This document shows positions 46,609-59,188 of a stretch of 64,000 nt of DNA, one piece after another. Position numbers and translations under genes: made by a program. Each line of letters starts with the position of its first letter. The first letter of the stretch is position 1. The stretch spans positions 186,001-250,000 of the forward strand of contig JAHLKC010000009.1 in assembly GCA_025449115.1 (NCBI GenBank), read 5' to 3'. The notes below the pieces were generated by a model that did no database searches, had not been told where the DNA came from, and saw only the letters and a list, made by a program, of their open reading frames with translations. This DNA comes from Chytridium lagenaria. Taxonomy: Eukaryota > Chytridiomycota > Chytridiomycetes > Chytridiales > Chytridiaceae.

Positions 46609-47333
46609 TAGCTGCCAGAAGCACAGCCGCGACATCTTGTAACAGACGAAAAATGGAGATTAGACGTGTGTTAGGGTTATGGGTCTACATATACGAAACC
46701 AATGTTATGACGACTTACCCGCAGTGTAAGCATTCAATGACTCGATCCTCTTCCAGTTTATTCTTTGGCACGCGACAGATGCACGTTGTCCCAAAGTTGG
46801 TATCCCTCGGCTGAACACATCGGAGGCAGCAAAGCTTCTCATAACCCGTCTAAAGCCGTTTAGGTGAAACTTTGAAAGCAAGACATACCTTTCTCCATTT
46901 CGCTATCAAAGCCTCATCAGCATGCCTCTCCCTCAAACAGTAATCATAAAGTTCCTTGGATATCGCTCTCCGTTTATAGTACATCTCATAGATGTACCTA
47001 AATCGCTATTAGGCAAAGTCGAAACTAAAATGAAGACTCACCGTGAACGCTGATGATGCAATCGGAAGATGGGCCATTGGGTTTCAGCCTAAACGAACAC
47101 ATGCAACAAAAAGCAAGTCAGGTTGCGTAAGTGTGGGCAAGCCATTTCCTATCCAAACCTTTCTCTTCCCTTCATGAGGCTCATTCTCGGCTATAATGAT
47201 AGTCAGTACAAGACCGCAGGAGTATTGCACGAGCCTTACCTTCCCTCATCTGCCTCTGAAGATCCTCAAGCGTGGGCTCAATTAGGTCCCATCCCTCTGG
47301 AGGCGCTTTTCGTCCTCGCTTGACCTTTGGCAT
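46609..47333 (-). CDS. BUD31: Spliceosome factor Bud31/G10
   Basis: Minus strand, ATG at 47333, stop TAA at 46609-46611. [103 protein letters not shown] and IECLHCGCRGCAS match the full G10 family, including its zinc-binding cysteines. Bud31 is an NTC-related core protein of the activated spliceosome. At least four introns. It is head to head with PRP18. Confidence 0.93.
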
Positions 47334-47527
47334 GTCTGAATTCTGCGAAGTTGCAGAAAAAGACTTTTTTTTCTAGAGGCTTCAAGCAATCCGCTTGGCA
47401 CAGCTCTGTTCTTTGCAACCCTTGGACACTCTGGAAACAGTGAGTCGTCGTCAAGACTTGGACCTTCAATAGTTCGGTAACTCGAACTACACTGTGCAGG
47501 TGTTATCCAGAATTTGCCAGAAGCGAA
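47334..47527. promoter_or_regulatory. Bidirectional promoter, BUD31 and PRP18
   Basis: 194 bp separate divergent start codons of two spliceosome genes. No TATA box evident; co-expression is inferred from the layout. Confidence 0.5.
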
Positions 47528-48661
47528 AATGGACATTCTAAAGGTGAGTAAGACTCCATCTACTTTGCAAGAATTCTAATGCCATGGTCAATATAGGCTG
47601 AGATTGAGAAAGAAAGAAAGATCATTGATGTCGTCAAACCAAGCGAGCCCGCAAGAAAAAAGTACATGAAGCGGGGTGAAGTGGAGCGTCTTCAAGAAGA
47701 ACTTGAGACCGGCGGCCCTAATTCTGAGAAAAAGACCACTTCTGGAACCCTTAACGGTGCCCTCTTCAGCTCTAAAAAGAACGATGACGTCCAATTCAAC
47801 GATGACCATATTGATCTTCCTTTGGATGAGATCATTGGACGGCTCCGAGCACGAGGGGAGCCTATTCGGTTGTTTGGGGAGACCGACCGTGATAGGGTCC
47901 GACGGCTGAAAGTGTTGGAGTCAAGGGAAGAACGCACTGAAGGTCAACGCAATGATTTCCAATCGTTGCTGGATAGTGCAGACCGGGGTCTTGCCTTGGA
48001 ACTTCTGAGAAACAGGGTGGTGTGGTTGACGAGGAGATGGAGAAGCGGAAAAGGAAGAAGGAGAGAGACTTAGAAAATATTGATACATCAGCGCTCTCGC
48101 CCGCACTGTTGGAAAAAGATCCTGAGAAGGCTAATCACTCATTGGCATTTACCTGAAAAAGGTTTTGAGGGAGTGGGAAAAGACTCTTGCAGCAAGACCA
48201 GAGGATGTCAAGCGATCAACTAAGGAAAATTCAATACGGCTACTCAAGCACAGACCGGAGAGTACTTGAAGCCTTTCATGAAGCAGCTGAAGAACAACTC
48301 GGTCAAGGAAGATATCTTGGTGCGAATTTACTGAAATCTGCAGCTTTATGCAGCAGCGAGAATACCTGAAAGCAAATGCATCTTACTTGCAGTTATCTAT
48401 TGGCAATGCACCCTGGCCTATTGGAGTTACTATGGTTGGTGAGTATCACATTATGGCGCGTTTTTACAATGCGCCTGTATATTTGCCTTTACTTTCAAGT
48501 TCTAATAGTCTCTATAGGTATCCACGAACGTAGTGCCCGTGAAAAGATTCATGCGTCTCAAGTAGCTCACGTTTTGAACGATGAGGTTCAACGAAAGTGG
48601 ATTCCAATCTATCAAGCGCATGATGACTTTGCGCAAACAAGATGGCCTCCGGATGATCTAG
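47528..48661 (+). CDS. PRP18: Second-step splicing factor Prp18
   Basis: Exon 1 is 47528-47542 (MDILK), exon 2 starts at 47597: [34 protein letters not shown], the PRP4/SFM-like segment [20 protein letters not shown], then the Prp18 helical domain ([68 protein letters not shown]) ending [15 protein letters not shown] stop at 48659-48661. Prp18 joins the U5 snRNP with Slu7 for exon ligation. Four one-base breaks (near 48148, 48255, 48338 and 48603) interrupt an otherwise excellent match. The near-invariant loop [11 protein letters not shown] is intact. Converges on RRP6 126 bp downstream. Confidence 0.9.
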
Positions 48662-48787
48662 GCAAAGCCATCGGTTAAGGTCTAATTCATATTCAAAGTT
48701 TATCGCCACAAACCACATGCACATATATATTGAGTAAAGTAAATAAAAAAATCAAAATAGCCTTTAACAAGCTCAAGTATTTCTCAA

Positions 48788-51393
48788 TTATTTCTTGTAT
48801 GTCATGGTCTTTGTGCGATTCGCTCGTGAAGAAGACGCGGGACCCTTTTTACCGCTCTTAGGTATCCCAGACTCGTCCGTCTCCCCATTGCGGATTGAAC
48901 TCTTCGGACCCCTTCTTCTTAGGTTCAAACTCCTCCATTAATGCTTTGGCGTCCGGATACTTGAACCTAGGCTCAACATCATCAAGCACCATATCAGTTT
49001 CATCTGAAAGCTTGATAACTGCTTCAGGCTCCACATGCTTCATCTTTCTTCTTCTTCGGATTGATCTCGGCAATCGCGCTCTTAACCACAACTTTCTCCG
49101 GAACCACCTGTTTGGCCGCTTCCTCAGCAGCTACAGCCTTTTCCTCCTCTTCTCTTTTCCTCTTCTTAATTAACTCAATCCTGGTGCCTTAAGGAAGAGA
49201 GACTTGCGAATCTTCTCTGCATGCGCCAGGTCCACGGAATCCACCGCGCTAGCGTATCCCTCATCTTGACGACGTTCCAAAGAACCATAGGAAGTTTCAA
49301 CCTCCTTCATTTTCAGGACCGCCTGGCGCGGTTTTTGGCGACCCGTTTTTGCATTTGGCGCCAACGTCGCGGGTAAAGTAGTTGGGAGGAAGAGGATCCA
49401 AAAAACCACTGATATCACGTACCAATTCTTCCTCCTCCTCAAATCTTATATGCTGAGGTCCCTCTAACTTTCGCATCTCCCTCTCTTCTCCGGAGCCGCA
49501 AGCTCGGGATGCTGCCTCAGAACCTCCTTGTTCTTATTAAGGATGAATTTTCTTGTGCATCATCAATGGCTTTTTCAATCAGCAGAGAGAGGTCCGAGGA
49601 GTATAGCCTCACCAAGTTCGGTACAGGATTACAGCAGCTCAAAACACCTGCAACGTCTCTAGGCATCTCCGTGGCAAGGTTCATCAACATGTGAGTCGGC
49701 AGCACATATCGAACGGATTCATCTTCATCCTAGCTGTGTGATTCTCCAAGCATGGACTGCTTTGTAGACAGCCAGTTGTTCGTGATTTAAAGAATATGAG
49801 TACTTCTTCAAATGATTACGCCATCCGTTCGGGCCCTCGCCGTTCTCCGCATCGTAAAACTCTTCTCGTAGAGTTTTAAAGATGTTTGTTCGGAACGTCG
49901 AAGAACAACGTGAAGTAGCTGTTGGGTTTCAGGGTCGGATTTAAGAAGAACTTCGTTTCGCATGCGATCGTAGATGTACAGCAGGTAATGGGTATCCATC
50001 CGCGCATACTTTAACATCTCTTTAGGAGAAGGTCTGAGAAAGAATCAGCAGTTAGCATAATTTCGCGTTACCTTATCCGCCAGTCAGCCATGGAACTTTT
50101 TGGTTGGTTTCCACATTGCAGTAGTGTTTCAGTAGAAACGCAAGACCGTGACTAGACAGCTCTAAAGCATGAGAAGCATGATAGGTATCAAATAAATTAA
50201 CAATGTAGATGCCGAAGTCTCGTTGCAACCAGATCACATCCATATCGGCTCCGTGAAAGACCTATTTCTATAAGTACAACAGAAAGTACAACATTACTAA
50301 ATACCTTCACAATCCTGAGGGTTTGACATAAACTTATTCAAAACATGAAGATGCGACCTCAAGTCAAAGTATCTATCAAGTAATCTTCCTCTCTTGTTGA
50401 AATTTGAAGAAGACAGCAAAAACCTTGGAACGATCGGAAGTCATGATGCTAATACAAGTTAGATCCGGCTAGTAGGCTTGTTGTTACCTCAATGTCAACA
50501 GCAATCTCTTTAGCTGTCTCTAACGCCATCATGAGTCCCTGGAGATCCTCTACCGTCGCAATCCAGTTGAACGGCTTTTCTTCCAAAGGCGAGTACATAA
50601 TTTCAGGTCTGACTTTAAACATATCCGCGGGATAAGGGATGTTGTCAATCTCAAATTGGTATGGGTGGGGAAGGCTGTAAAGATATTAGCCAACAGATTT
50701 ACTGACTCGATCGTACGTGTAATGTGAGGAGTTAACGTCAGTAATTCCCAGGGTTTTGATGTGCTGAAACCATTTCCTGGGTCAATTGCCCTGAGCTCGG
50801 CATGCCATCATCCAGTGGTCGCATCGCATTATCCTTGAACCGAAGTTTCCGAATGAAAGGGCTGTTTGAGTTGTCGACTTTATCCTCAAACAACAATTGA
50901 GGCCTGGTGATATTCTGAGCGTGGACAACTTGATAATCTCCAGGCTTCGAGCCGGCTTGAGATTTAAACTTCACAACCACAGCTGCGGTCTGTGCGGGCG
51001 TGTTTCCCTGTCCATTCTTCTTGTTCTTTCCCGACACTTCATCCATGCAAATATCCTGAAGATTGTTTCAGCGCCCAATGCAGTCCAACTTTTGCCAACG
51101 AACCGCTTTTTCCAGCAAAGTATCCACGAAGTCCACAACCTCAGCGTATCTGTCGACGACATCATGCAGATCCCAAATGGCTTCATCCGCTTCTTTCCTC
51201 GTGACAAGAGCCTATTGCACATTTTAAGGATGTTTTCACCTGCATCATTCAGCAGGGCCGCAAGTTCAGGGCTAGATGACTTGAAAAATGGAAGATCCCT
51301 GGTTCCAAGAAATGCAGTTGATGTTGTTGTTGAGCTCAAAGCTTCGAGGATGTCTTTAGAGACCTCCTCAACGTTCTCTGGAATCAGGCTCAT
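48788..51393 (-). CDS. RRP6: Nuclear exosome 3'-5' exonuclease Rrp6/EXOSC10
   Basis: Minus strand, probable ATG at 51393 ([18 protein letters not shown]), stop at 48788. PMC2NT-type N-terminus (51393-51060), then [17 protein letters not shown], the exonuclease motif I AVDIE (about 50510), motif [20 protein letters not shown] (about 50240) and motif [22 protein letters not shown] (about 49990). HRDC domain follows ([45 protein letters not shown]; 49760-49520). A basic Lys/Glu tail ends [18 protein letters not shown]. The DEDD-Y residues seen are kept. It trims rRNA, snoRNA and aberrant nuclear RNA. One-base breaks are present near 51200 and in the tail. Confidence 0.9.
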
Positions 51394-51631
51394 TATCAGC
51401 AAAAATGATCTACTTTTTTTTTCTAGTGAGAATGTCAGGTCCGAAGCCAAAGCTACTCTCGAAAACGTCAGACTCAGGAAAACATGGAAGGATACGGAAC
51501 TACTCAATATTGCGAGTGCAGCCAATAGAAAAAGGAACAGAAAAGGCGAAAGGACGAGAGTGCAGATTGACAAAGAATGTTCAAAAATAATCCGGTATAT
51601 CCAAAGTCTATTTACACATCCAACAAAACAA

Positions 51632-52541
51632 TTACAAGGCCTTTTCTGCAATGGGGTTGGCATGAATAGTCACATTTCGAATACGAATTTCTTGCATCGG
51701 CCGATGTTGCGCGTCAGATGGAATTTTCTCCAGACTATCAACGGTATCCATGCCATCAATAACTCTACAAAAATGCAAAGTAAGAAATAACATTACAAAA
51801 ATACAAGCCTAACGAGTCAAAACTCACTTTCCAAAGACAGTATATTTGGAGTCCAAGTGAGGCTGTTTTGCGTAGGTAATAAAAAATTGAGAAAGATTTG
51901 TGTCTGGTCCCTTGTTTGCCATGGACACCATCCCTCTTGCGTTATGCTTTTTCTTGGAGTCAGCAACTATTTCATAAAAGATGAAGAACAATAAAAGATG
52001 AACTCACCTTTAATGTAGACTTAATTTCATCCTCAAAAGGTCGACCCCATATCGAATTGCCGCCTACAGGATGTGGGAATTGGTATCCAAACGTTAATTA
52101 CCTTTTCCTGTTCCTGTTGGGTCTCCTGTCTGAACCATGAAACCTTTGATATTTCTATGAAAAAGACTTTGATTGTAATAGCCACTGCCTTGTTATTATA
52201 TTATCCAACTGGCTTCCTATACCTTGCGCATAATGCCAGGAAATTCTGCAAAGTGGTTAGGCTTGACAATCATGCAGAAACTAAGCCACCTCCGCAGTTC
52301 TAGGTGTAGCTTTTCGATAGAATTGATACAAAAAGGTTAGATAATATTAGCGCATGCATTTATCAGGAAAGCCTAATGCGCAAAAAAGGAGTGAACGGGG
52401 CAAGTTTGACGAAGATGCCAACGCGGACAAATTACCTTCGCAGAACACTTCTATCTTGATATCCCCCAAATCCGTATGCAGTGTCACAGACTAAACGAGT
52501 ATGAGTGCCATGCATCAAGCAGTTCAAGCTAGGTATACCAT
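51632..52541 (-). CDS. PPIL3: Spliceosomal cyclophilin PPIL3 (peptidyl-prolyl isomerase)
   Basis: Exon 1 is the ATG alone (52539-52541), followed by a 48-nt intron; exon 2 (52490-52436) starts [18 protein letters not shown]. Then ATPRTAENFLALCA across another 48-nt intron, [80 protein letters not shown] and [13 protein letters not shown] stop. FHR..GFMVQ, QFFIT and the missing Trp typical of the PPIL3 branch identify it. It accompanies spliceosomes and speeds prolyl isomerisation. About seven exons, clean reading frame. Confidence 0.92.
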
Positions 52542-52710
52542 CTTTGCATGCCAATGTGGTGAACAATCGTTGGAAGCAGGGCCACTTTTGTTGAAAGGGC
52601 AGCGAGGTTCCAAAAAAAGCTTTACCAAAAAAAAAAGACTTTTTTCAGAGGTTTTCTCTGAACCCTTTCACATCCAACGAGGGCTTCACACCCGATCGTC
52701 CGATGCCAGC
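52542..52710. promoter_or_regulatory. Bidirectional promoter, PPIL3 and AcuK-like
   Basis: 169 bp between divergent starts; includes an A-run (CAAAAAAAAAAGAC near 52628). No distinct motif recognised. Confidence 0.4.
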
Positions 52711-54145
52711 ATGCCGAAATCAAACGGAGCGGCTGTCAGCTTCAGCAGCGATCAAGATCATCACGATAAACGGGACGGAGAGGACAATGTGGGGGCTAAT
52801 AGATTAAGAAAGAAGAGAAAAACTGCCCACGCCTGTCGTCCATGCCAGGAAGCCCATCTTGTTTGCGACGAGAACCGCCCATGCTTTAGGTGTTCAAGAA
52901 AGGGAATGTCTGAGTCTTGGTAAACTATTAGTAGGCGAAAGTGGAGTTTTAATCCAATTTTATAGCGTGGATGGCATCAGGAAGAAGGCAAAGTATATGG
53001 AGGACGCTCTTTTTCAAAAGGAAGAGATCAGTGACCCTCAGTACCCACCAGGAGCAACTGAACCGCCAGTACAAAATTCCCAATACACATGTAGACTCCC
53101 ATCCTCACGAGCCCGCCTACCATCAACATCAGCAACCTTTACATTCCTTTGGTTCAGAAGTCATCAATCTTGAATACGCCTTCCTTTCAAATATGTTGAA
53201 CGCCACAAACCAGTCGCTTCTTTCCTCCCATCCTCCAGTCCCTCCCGTCCCCCGACTATCTCCAAAGCTACCGACTTTCTCACCTTCAATAGCTTACCTG
53301 GGCCTTCTCTACCGCATCTGGATTCAGCGCTTTCCGGGCACATGTCCACAGAGAATCCGTATCCTCAACACAGCATTAGAACATCGCATTCGCCTACAAA
53401 TATACACGAGCACAATCTCCCCGTTCAAAGGATTTCGAGACCAAGCGATGTCTACAGCAAAGTTTTAAAACCTTATGATTATCGGGAGGGCTTCCATTAT
53501 CTCGTATCCTATATAAAAGACAGGTAAGGTTTATGCAATGCTTTGATCCTGTTCTTATGAAGTTTAGGATGGAGAAAAAGGACATTATGCGAATCTGCAA
53601 AGTCGTTAGCGCAATTCCGGCCCTCTTTTATGGCACAGATTATGAATCTGTCAGAAGAGGATCTCCTCTTTATGGAAAAGTGTTTTCAAAGGACTCTAGT
53701 TGTGAGCGACCTGAAGAAATCGTAGTCTTATATTATTAGGAATTCGATAAGCTCATTGGATTTTCGGGTACTCCAACTGTTGTTTGGAGGCGAACTGGCG
53801 AAATTGCTCTTGTTGGAAAAGAATTTTCGCTGTTGACGCAGTGGCCTCGGGAGCAGCTTTTGGAGAAAAGGACATATATTTATGAGTTAATGGACACAAC
53901 GTCGGTCGTCGAGTACTGGGAAAAATTCAGCACACTTTCTTTTGAAAACTCCCAACAATCGTGCATGTTGCAAGCCACACTGTTGACTCCATCAAACGTT
54001 CCCGTCAAATGTGCTTTTTGCTTTACCATCAAGCGCGACATCTTTGATGTTCCTTTAGGTGAGTCTTTGGCCAAAAAAATTTCTTAACTGACCTCATGAA
54101 TCAGCAATCGTTGGAAATTTTCTGCCACTTTTTCAAGTAAGATGA
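52711..54145 (+). CDS. AcuK/Ert1/Rds2-type Zn2Cys6 transcription factor
   Basis: ATG at 52711. A basic [16 protein letters not shown] region begins a zinc cluster with spacing C-x2-C-x6-C-x5-C-x2-C-x8-C; the last Cys is split by an intron (52919 onward). Then [16 protein letters not shown], a variable Pro/His-rich middle, [20 protein letters not shown], a PAS-like domain ([53 protein letters not shown]) and [24 protein letters not shown]. This order is that of AcuK/AcuM and yeast Ert1/Rds2, which control gluconeogenesis and respiratory genes. Frame breaks lie near 53200-53330 and 53615. Confidence 0.85.
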
Positions 54146-54252
54146 TGCTGCCTGACTTTATATTATTATTGCGAGGTGGGATTTCATCGATGAGCGTGTG
54201 AGCCACTACTGTATATATTTCCAATAATATAAAGGTGCAAATGTTTACAATA

Positions 54253-56010
<1,758 letters not shown>

Positions 56011-56101
56011 GTTTATTGTTTCGCTTTTTTTTCTGTGTTGTTCGAAAACGAAAACTCCGAATTTGCAACGCCGTTGATTGTTTGTCCTAAACTCTCCAAC
56101 T
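56011..56101. promoter_or_regulatory. Very short bidirectional promoter, RVB1 and STEEP1-like
   Basis: 91 bp between start codons. No motif recognised; both 5' leaders must overlap or be very short. Confidence 0.45.
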
Positions 56102-56581
56102 ATGCCAAAAATCATCTCATCGTCCATCGTCTCTGCGTCTCAGGAGCACACTGGCAAAGAGAAGAACAGGCTACACGTATATTATTGCATATGTGGCGAA
56201 TTCCTTCTCATCCTCGGTGCGTGGCAGAGTGTTGTCTCATCATGCTGATACTCCACATTCGTTTAGATACGGTCATCAATAAGCTACCACGGCGTCAGAC
56301 TGACGGCGCATACATCCTCAACACAAAAAAGAGAACGCACAAACTCAACACAGTCCCGGGCCCCATCAAGATCGTAAAGCGGGAGAAGGGTTTTGAAAAG
56401 CAATGCAGATATTGTGGGTAGCCCTGATTCCGCAGTTGTTCCCAAGTTTCTCACCAAAACTCTTTCTCTATGATTCTTCATCACAGGCTGTCCTCGATGC
56501 GGGCTATTTGTCTCATACGACCAGAACAGCACATTCTATTACTTTCTAGATGGAAGCCTTAGATCAGCAGCATCTGGCTAA
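56102..56581 (+). CDS. STEEP1-like (UPF0428) conserved protein
   Basis: Exon 1 56102-56216 (MPKIISSSIVSASQEHTG, LHVYYCICGEFLLIL), exon 2 from 56277 (DTVINKLPRRQTDGAYILNT, VPGPIKIVKREKGFEKQCRY), then a last exon with CPRCGLFVSYDQNSTFYYFL and stop at 56579-56581. LHVYYCxCG, LPRRxTDGA, REKGFE and RCG-L-V-Y are the signature positions of CXorf56/STEEP1 proteins. In animals STEEP1 promotes STING exit from the ER; its fungal role is not established. It is shorter than animal members because the Lys-rich helical tail is absent. The exon 2 donor is off by one G (TTGTGGGTAG). Confidence 0.8.
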
Positions 56582-56638
56582 GGACGACATCCTACAAATT
56601 TGTGTTTTTAACCCACCTGCTCCGAAGCCCTTGGCATC

Positions 56639-58782
56639 ATGGACTATGTACAGGAGCCTCCAAATGCACTCGTCTGCCCCATGTAAGATCATCCATCAAA
56701 TACAACATTAGCGCATCCCCTGCGCGGCCCCTTTTTCAATGGAAGGGTGGTGGCCGTCATGTACAGATCACAAAAAATAACGCCCGCATGATAACCCGTC
56801 TGTGCCTTCCCTTCAAATTATAAAAAAGATGCCAAGAGGTCTACACAGACCCCGTCATAAGCGCCGCCTGTAATCATTCCTTCTGCCAGTCCTGCATCTT
56901 TCAAAGCATAGCTGTCGAACCCCATTGTCCTTTATGTCGTGCATGGATGCGATCCGATGGTTTGCCATCAACGTCATGTCATCGTTTTGCTAACGACTCC
57001 ATCAGATGTTCATTCAAATTTAGCCCTGAGGAGTTTGATTCAAGATCTTCAAGTCTACTGCTCAAATCGTGCAGCAGGATGCAAGGTTGTGATTGCACGA
57101 GAGGGTGCGGCTTTACATAAGCTGGAGTGTGCATATAATCCAACGATATGCCCTCATGGACCGTTAGGATGCGCTTTTCAAGGTATTTTTAACTCTACAG
57201 GAACATGGAGAGCTTATTTGTTATGCAGGGAGCGGTGTAGAACTCGTGCAGCATTTGTTGGATTGCGTTTTTGAGAAGATGAAGGATTTTATATCGTTGA
57301 CGCAGACCAGGATCGAGGAACTTCAGGGTCAAGTCAAAGTAAGATTGACTCTTCAAAGAGTCTATAAGGGCTGATATTTTATAATATAGACGCAACAGAC
57401 GGAGATAACGGAGCTGAAAAAGAGAATAGCTTCAGTAAGTTTTATGAAATTGCGTGAACTGTGGATACTTTTTATTAACCAAATGCGTGGAAAGGGTGCT
57501 GCTATTCTAGATCCTTCCGTCATTGATGTCGAACCACCAGACCTAGACAGTCAATCCGATGTAGACGTGAGTCCATACCTCCTATAACCGCAAACATAAC
57601 ACCCAAATAAGACATGGCCATACGGTGAAATGGAATGCAAACGCACCATCCTCGAACACAAGACTGGCGTCACATCATTAGCATATCACGACAGCACCCT
57701 CGTTTCCGGTGCCTACAACGGTGTTATTAAAGTATATCCCATTTTTTTCTTATTTTATTTTAACGAATTTTAAAAGATTTTTAATTCTGATTCGGGGAGA
57801 CTTCTTCGGAACATCAACGCTCACGATCTCTCTGTATGGGCGTTGGCGATACATCCTGAAAGCAATCGATTCTTTAGCACAGGTTCAGATTGCACGATAA
57901 AGGTATTCAATTTCTAGTGGTTTACAGGAATGTTATTTATCCTTTTTATAAGGCATGGACTTTTGACGGTGAAGACCAAACCAGTCTCAACACCCTCAGT
58001 CACGGTGGAAAAGTCTACAGTCTCGCTATAAACAGTAACCGCATGTTCTCAGCATCCTCTGATCGAACCATAAAGGTCTCCCCAAACCCCAAAACATCCT
58101 AAATCTATTTCTTTGTTGTTCATTTTCACACATTTTCCACCCGCTCCCCCTCCCCCATTTTATTCTAAATTCATTCAATCAGATTTGGGACATCAACGAC
58201 CTTTCTTGCATCACCACCCTCTCCAGCCACACCGACGGCATCAACTCCATCAAACTCCTCAACGACACAACCCTCATCTCCGCCTCCTCCGACCGCACAA
58301 TAAAGGTAAATCAAAAAAACACCCCATTTAAAAACCATTAAAATCAAATTCCCAAAGATCTGGGACATCCCCACCTCCACCCTCCTCCAAACCATCCTCG
58401 ACTGCACCTCTGAAGTCCTCGACATAACTCTCTCCACCTCCCTCCTCTTCGCCTCCCAATACGACGCCAGCATCGCCGTGTACGATCTCGCGCAGTTTTC
58501 GCGAGTTCATACACTGAGAGGTCATAATTGGGAGGTGTGGAAGGTGCATCATGCCGATGGGGTGGTGTTTAGTGGGAGTCATGATCATACTATTAAGAGG
58601 TGGGATGTGAGGACGTTTACGGATACCGCTACGTTGAAGGGGCACAAGGTATTTTGGTTTCTCCCAGTGATTTTGTTTAACTAAAAAAATATTTTAAAAA
58701 GGGATTCGTGCATGCGCTCACGACAGGTCAGAATTGTCTCATCTCAGGATGCGCCGACAGAACCGTCAAGATATGGAGATAG
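56639..58782 (+). CDS. TRAF7-like RING / TRAF zinc finger / WD40 protein
   Basis: Probable ATG at 56639 (MDYVQEPPNALVCPI). RING finger: CPIC, ISAACNHSFCQSC, PHCPLCRAW (56680-56945). TRAF-type zinc region: YCSNRAAGCKVV, HKLECAYNPTICPHGPLGCA (57050-57180). Coiled coil: ISLTQTRIEELQGQVKTQQT, ITELKKRIA. Then a WD40 propeller from about 57615 (TILEHKTGVTSLAYHD, SVWALAIHPESNRFFSTGSD, SSDRTIKIWDI twice, LRGHNWEVWKVHHADGVVFS, HTIKRWDVRTF, LISGCADRTVKIWR) to the stop at 58780-58782. This order matches the E3 ligase TRAF7. Blade exons end after VIK/TIK at identical phase (57731, 57902, 58075, 58305). One frame error near 57020. Substrate unknown. Confidence 0.82.
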
Positions 58783-59188
58783 ATTCCCAAATAAATAAAA
58801 AAAAAAGATAGAATAACCCGCATCTTTAAACTTTCACCTACCCAAAACAAAGGTTTCTGCAATGAAACTAGAAACATAAATTATATACAACTAAACAAAA
58901 CAATTTACCGATCCATGTATTCCTCAAAACACATTCACACGCAGACAAAAAAATAAAAAGCAGCATGAGGAAAGGGGGGGTGTGACAACAGCGTCAAATG
59001 TACATACAGATAAAATAAGGAGGCGAGAAAAAACAAAAACAGTTTTTGAAAAGGGGAAAAAGAAGGAAAACTCTTAAAGAAAACCAGACCACAAAAAACA
59101 GAATAAACAGAAAAGAAAAAAGTCATTTCTTCATACCCATACAATAAAACATAAGCGTGACATTCAACCACAAACAAAAACATAAACA
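58783..59188. other. A-rich convergent spacer, TRAF7-like and Wee1-like
   Basis: AATAAA signals near 58792 and runs of A on the plus strand. The long minus-strand frame over 58935-59543 is Phe-rich low complexity downstream of the kinase end and is not taken as coding. Confidence 0.5.

Noticed and set aside
51393..51663. Upstream extension of RRP6 with a membrane-like Leu/Phe stretch
   Set aside because: It overlaps the 3' end of PPIL3 and an intergenic T-run; the ATG at 51393 starts the conserved N-terminus.
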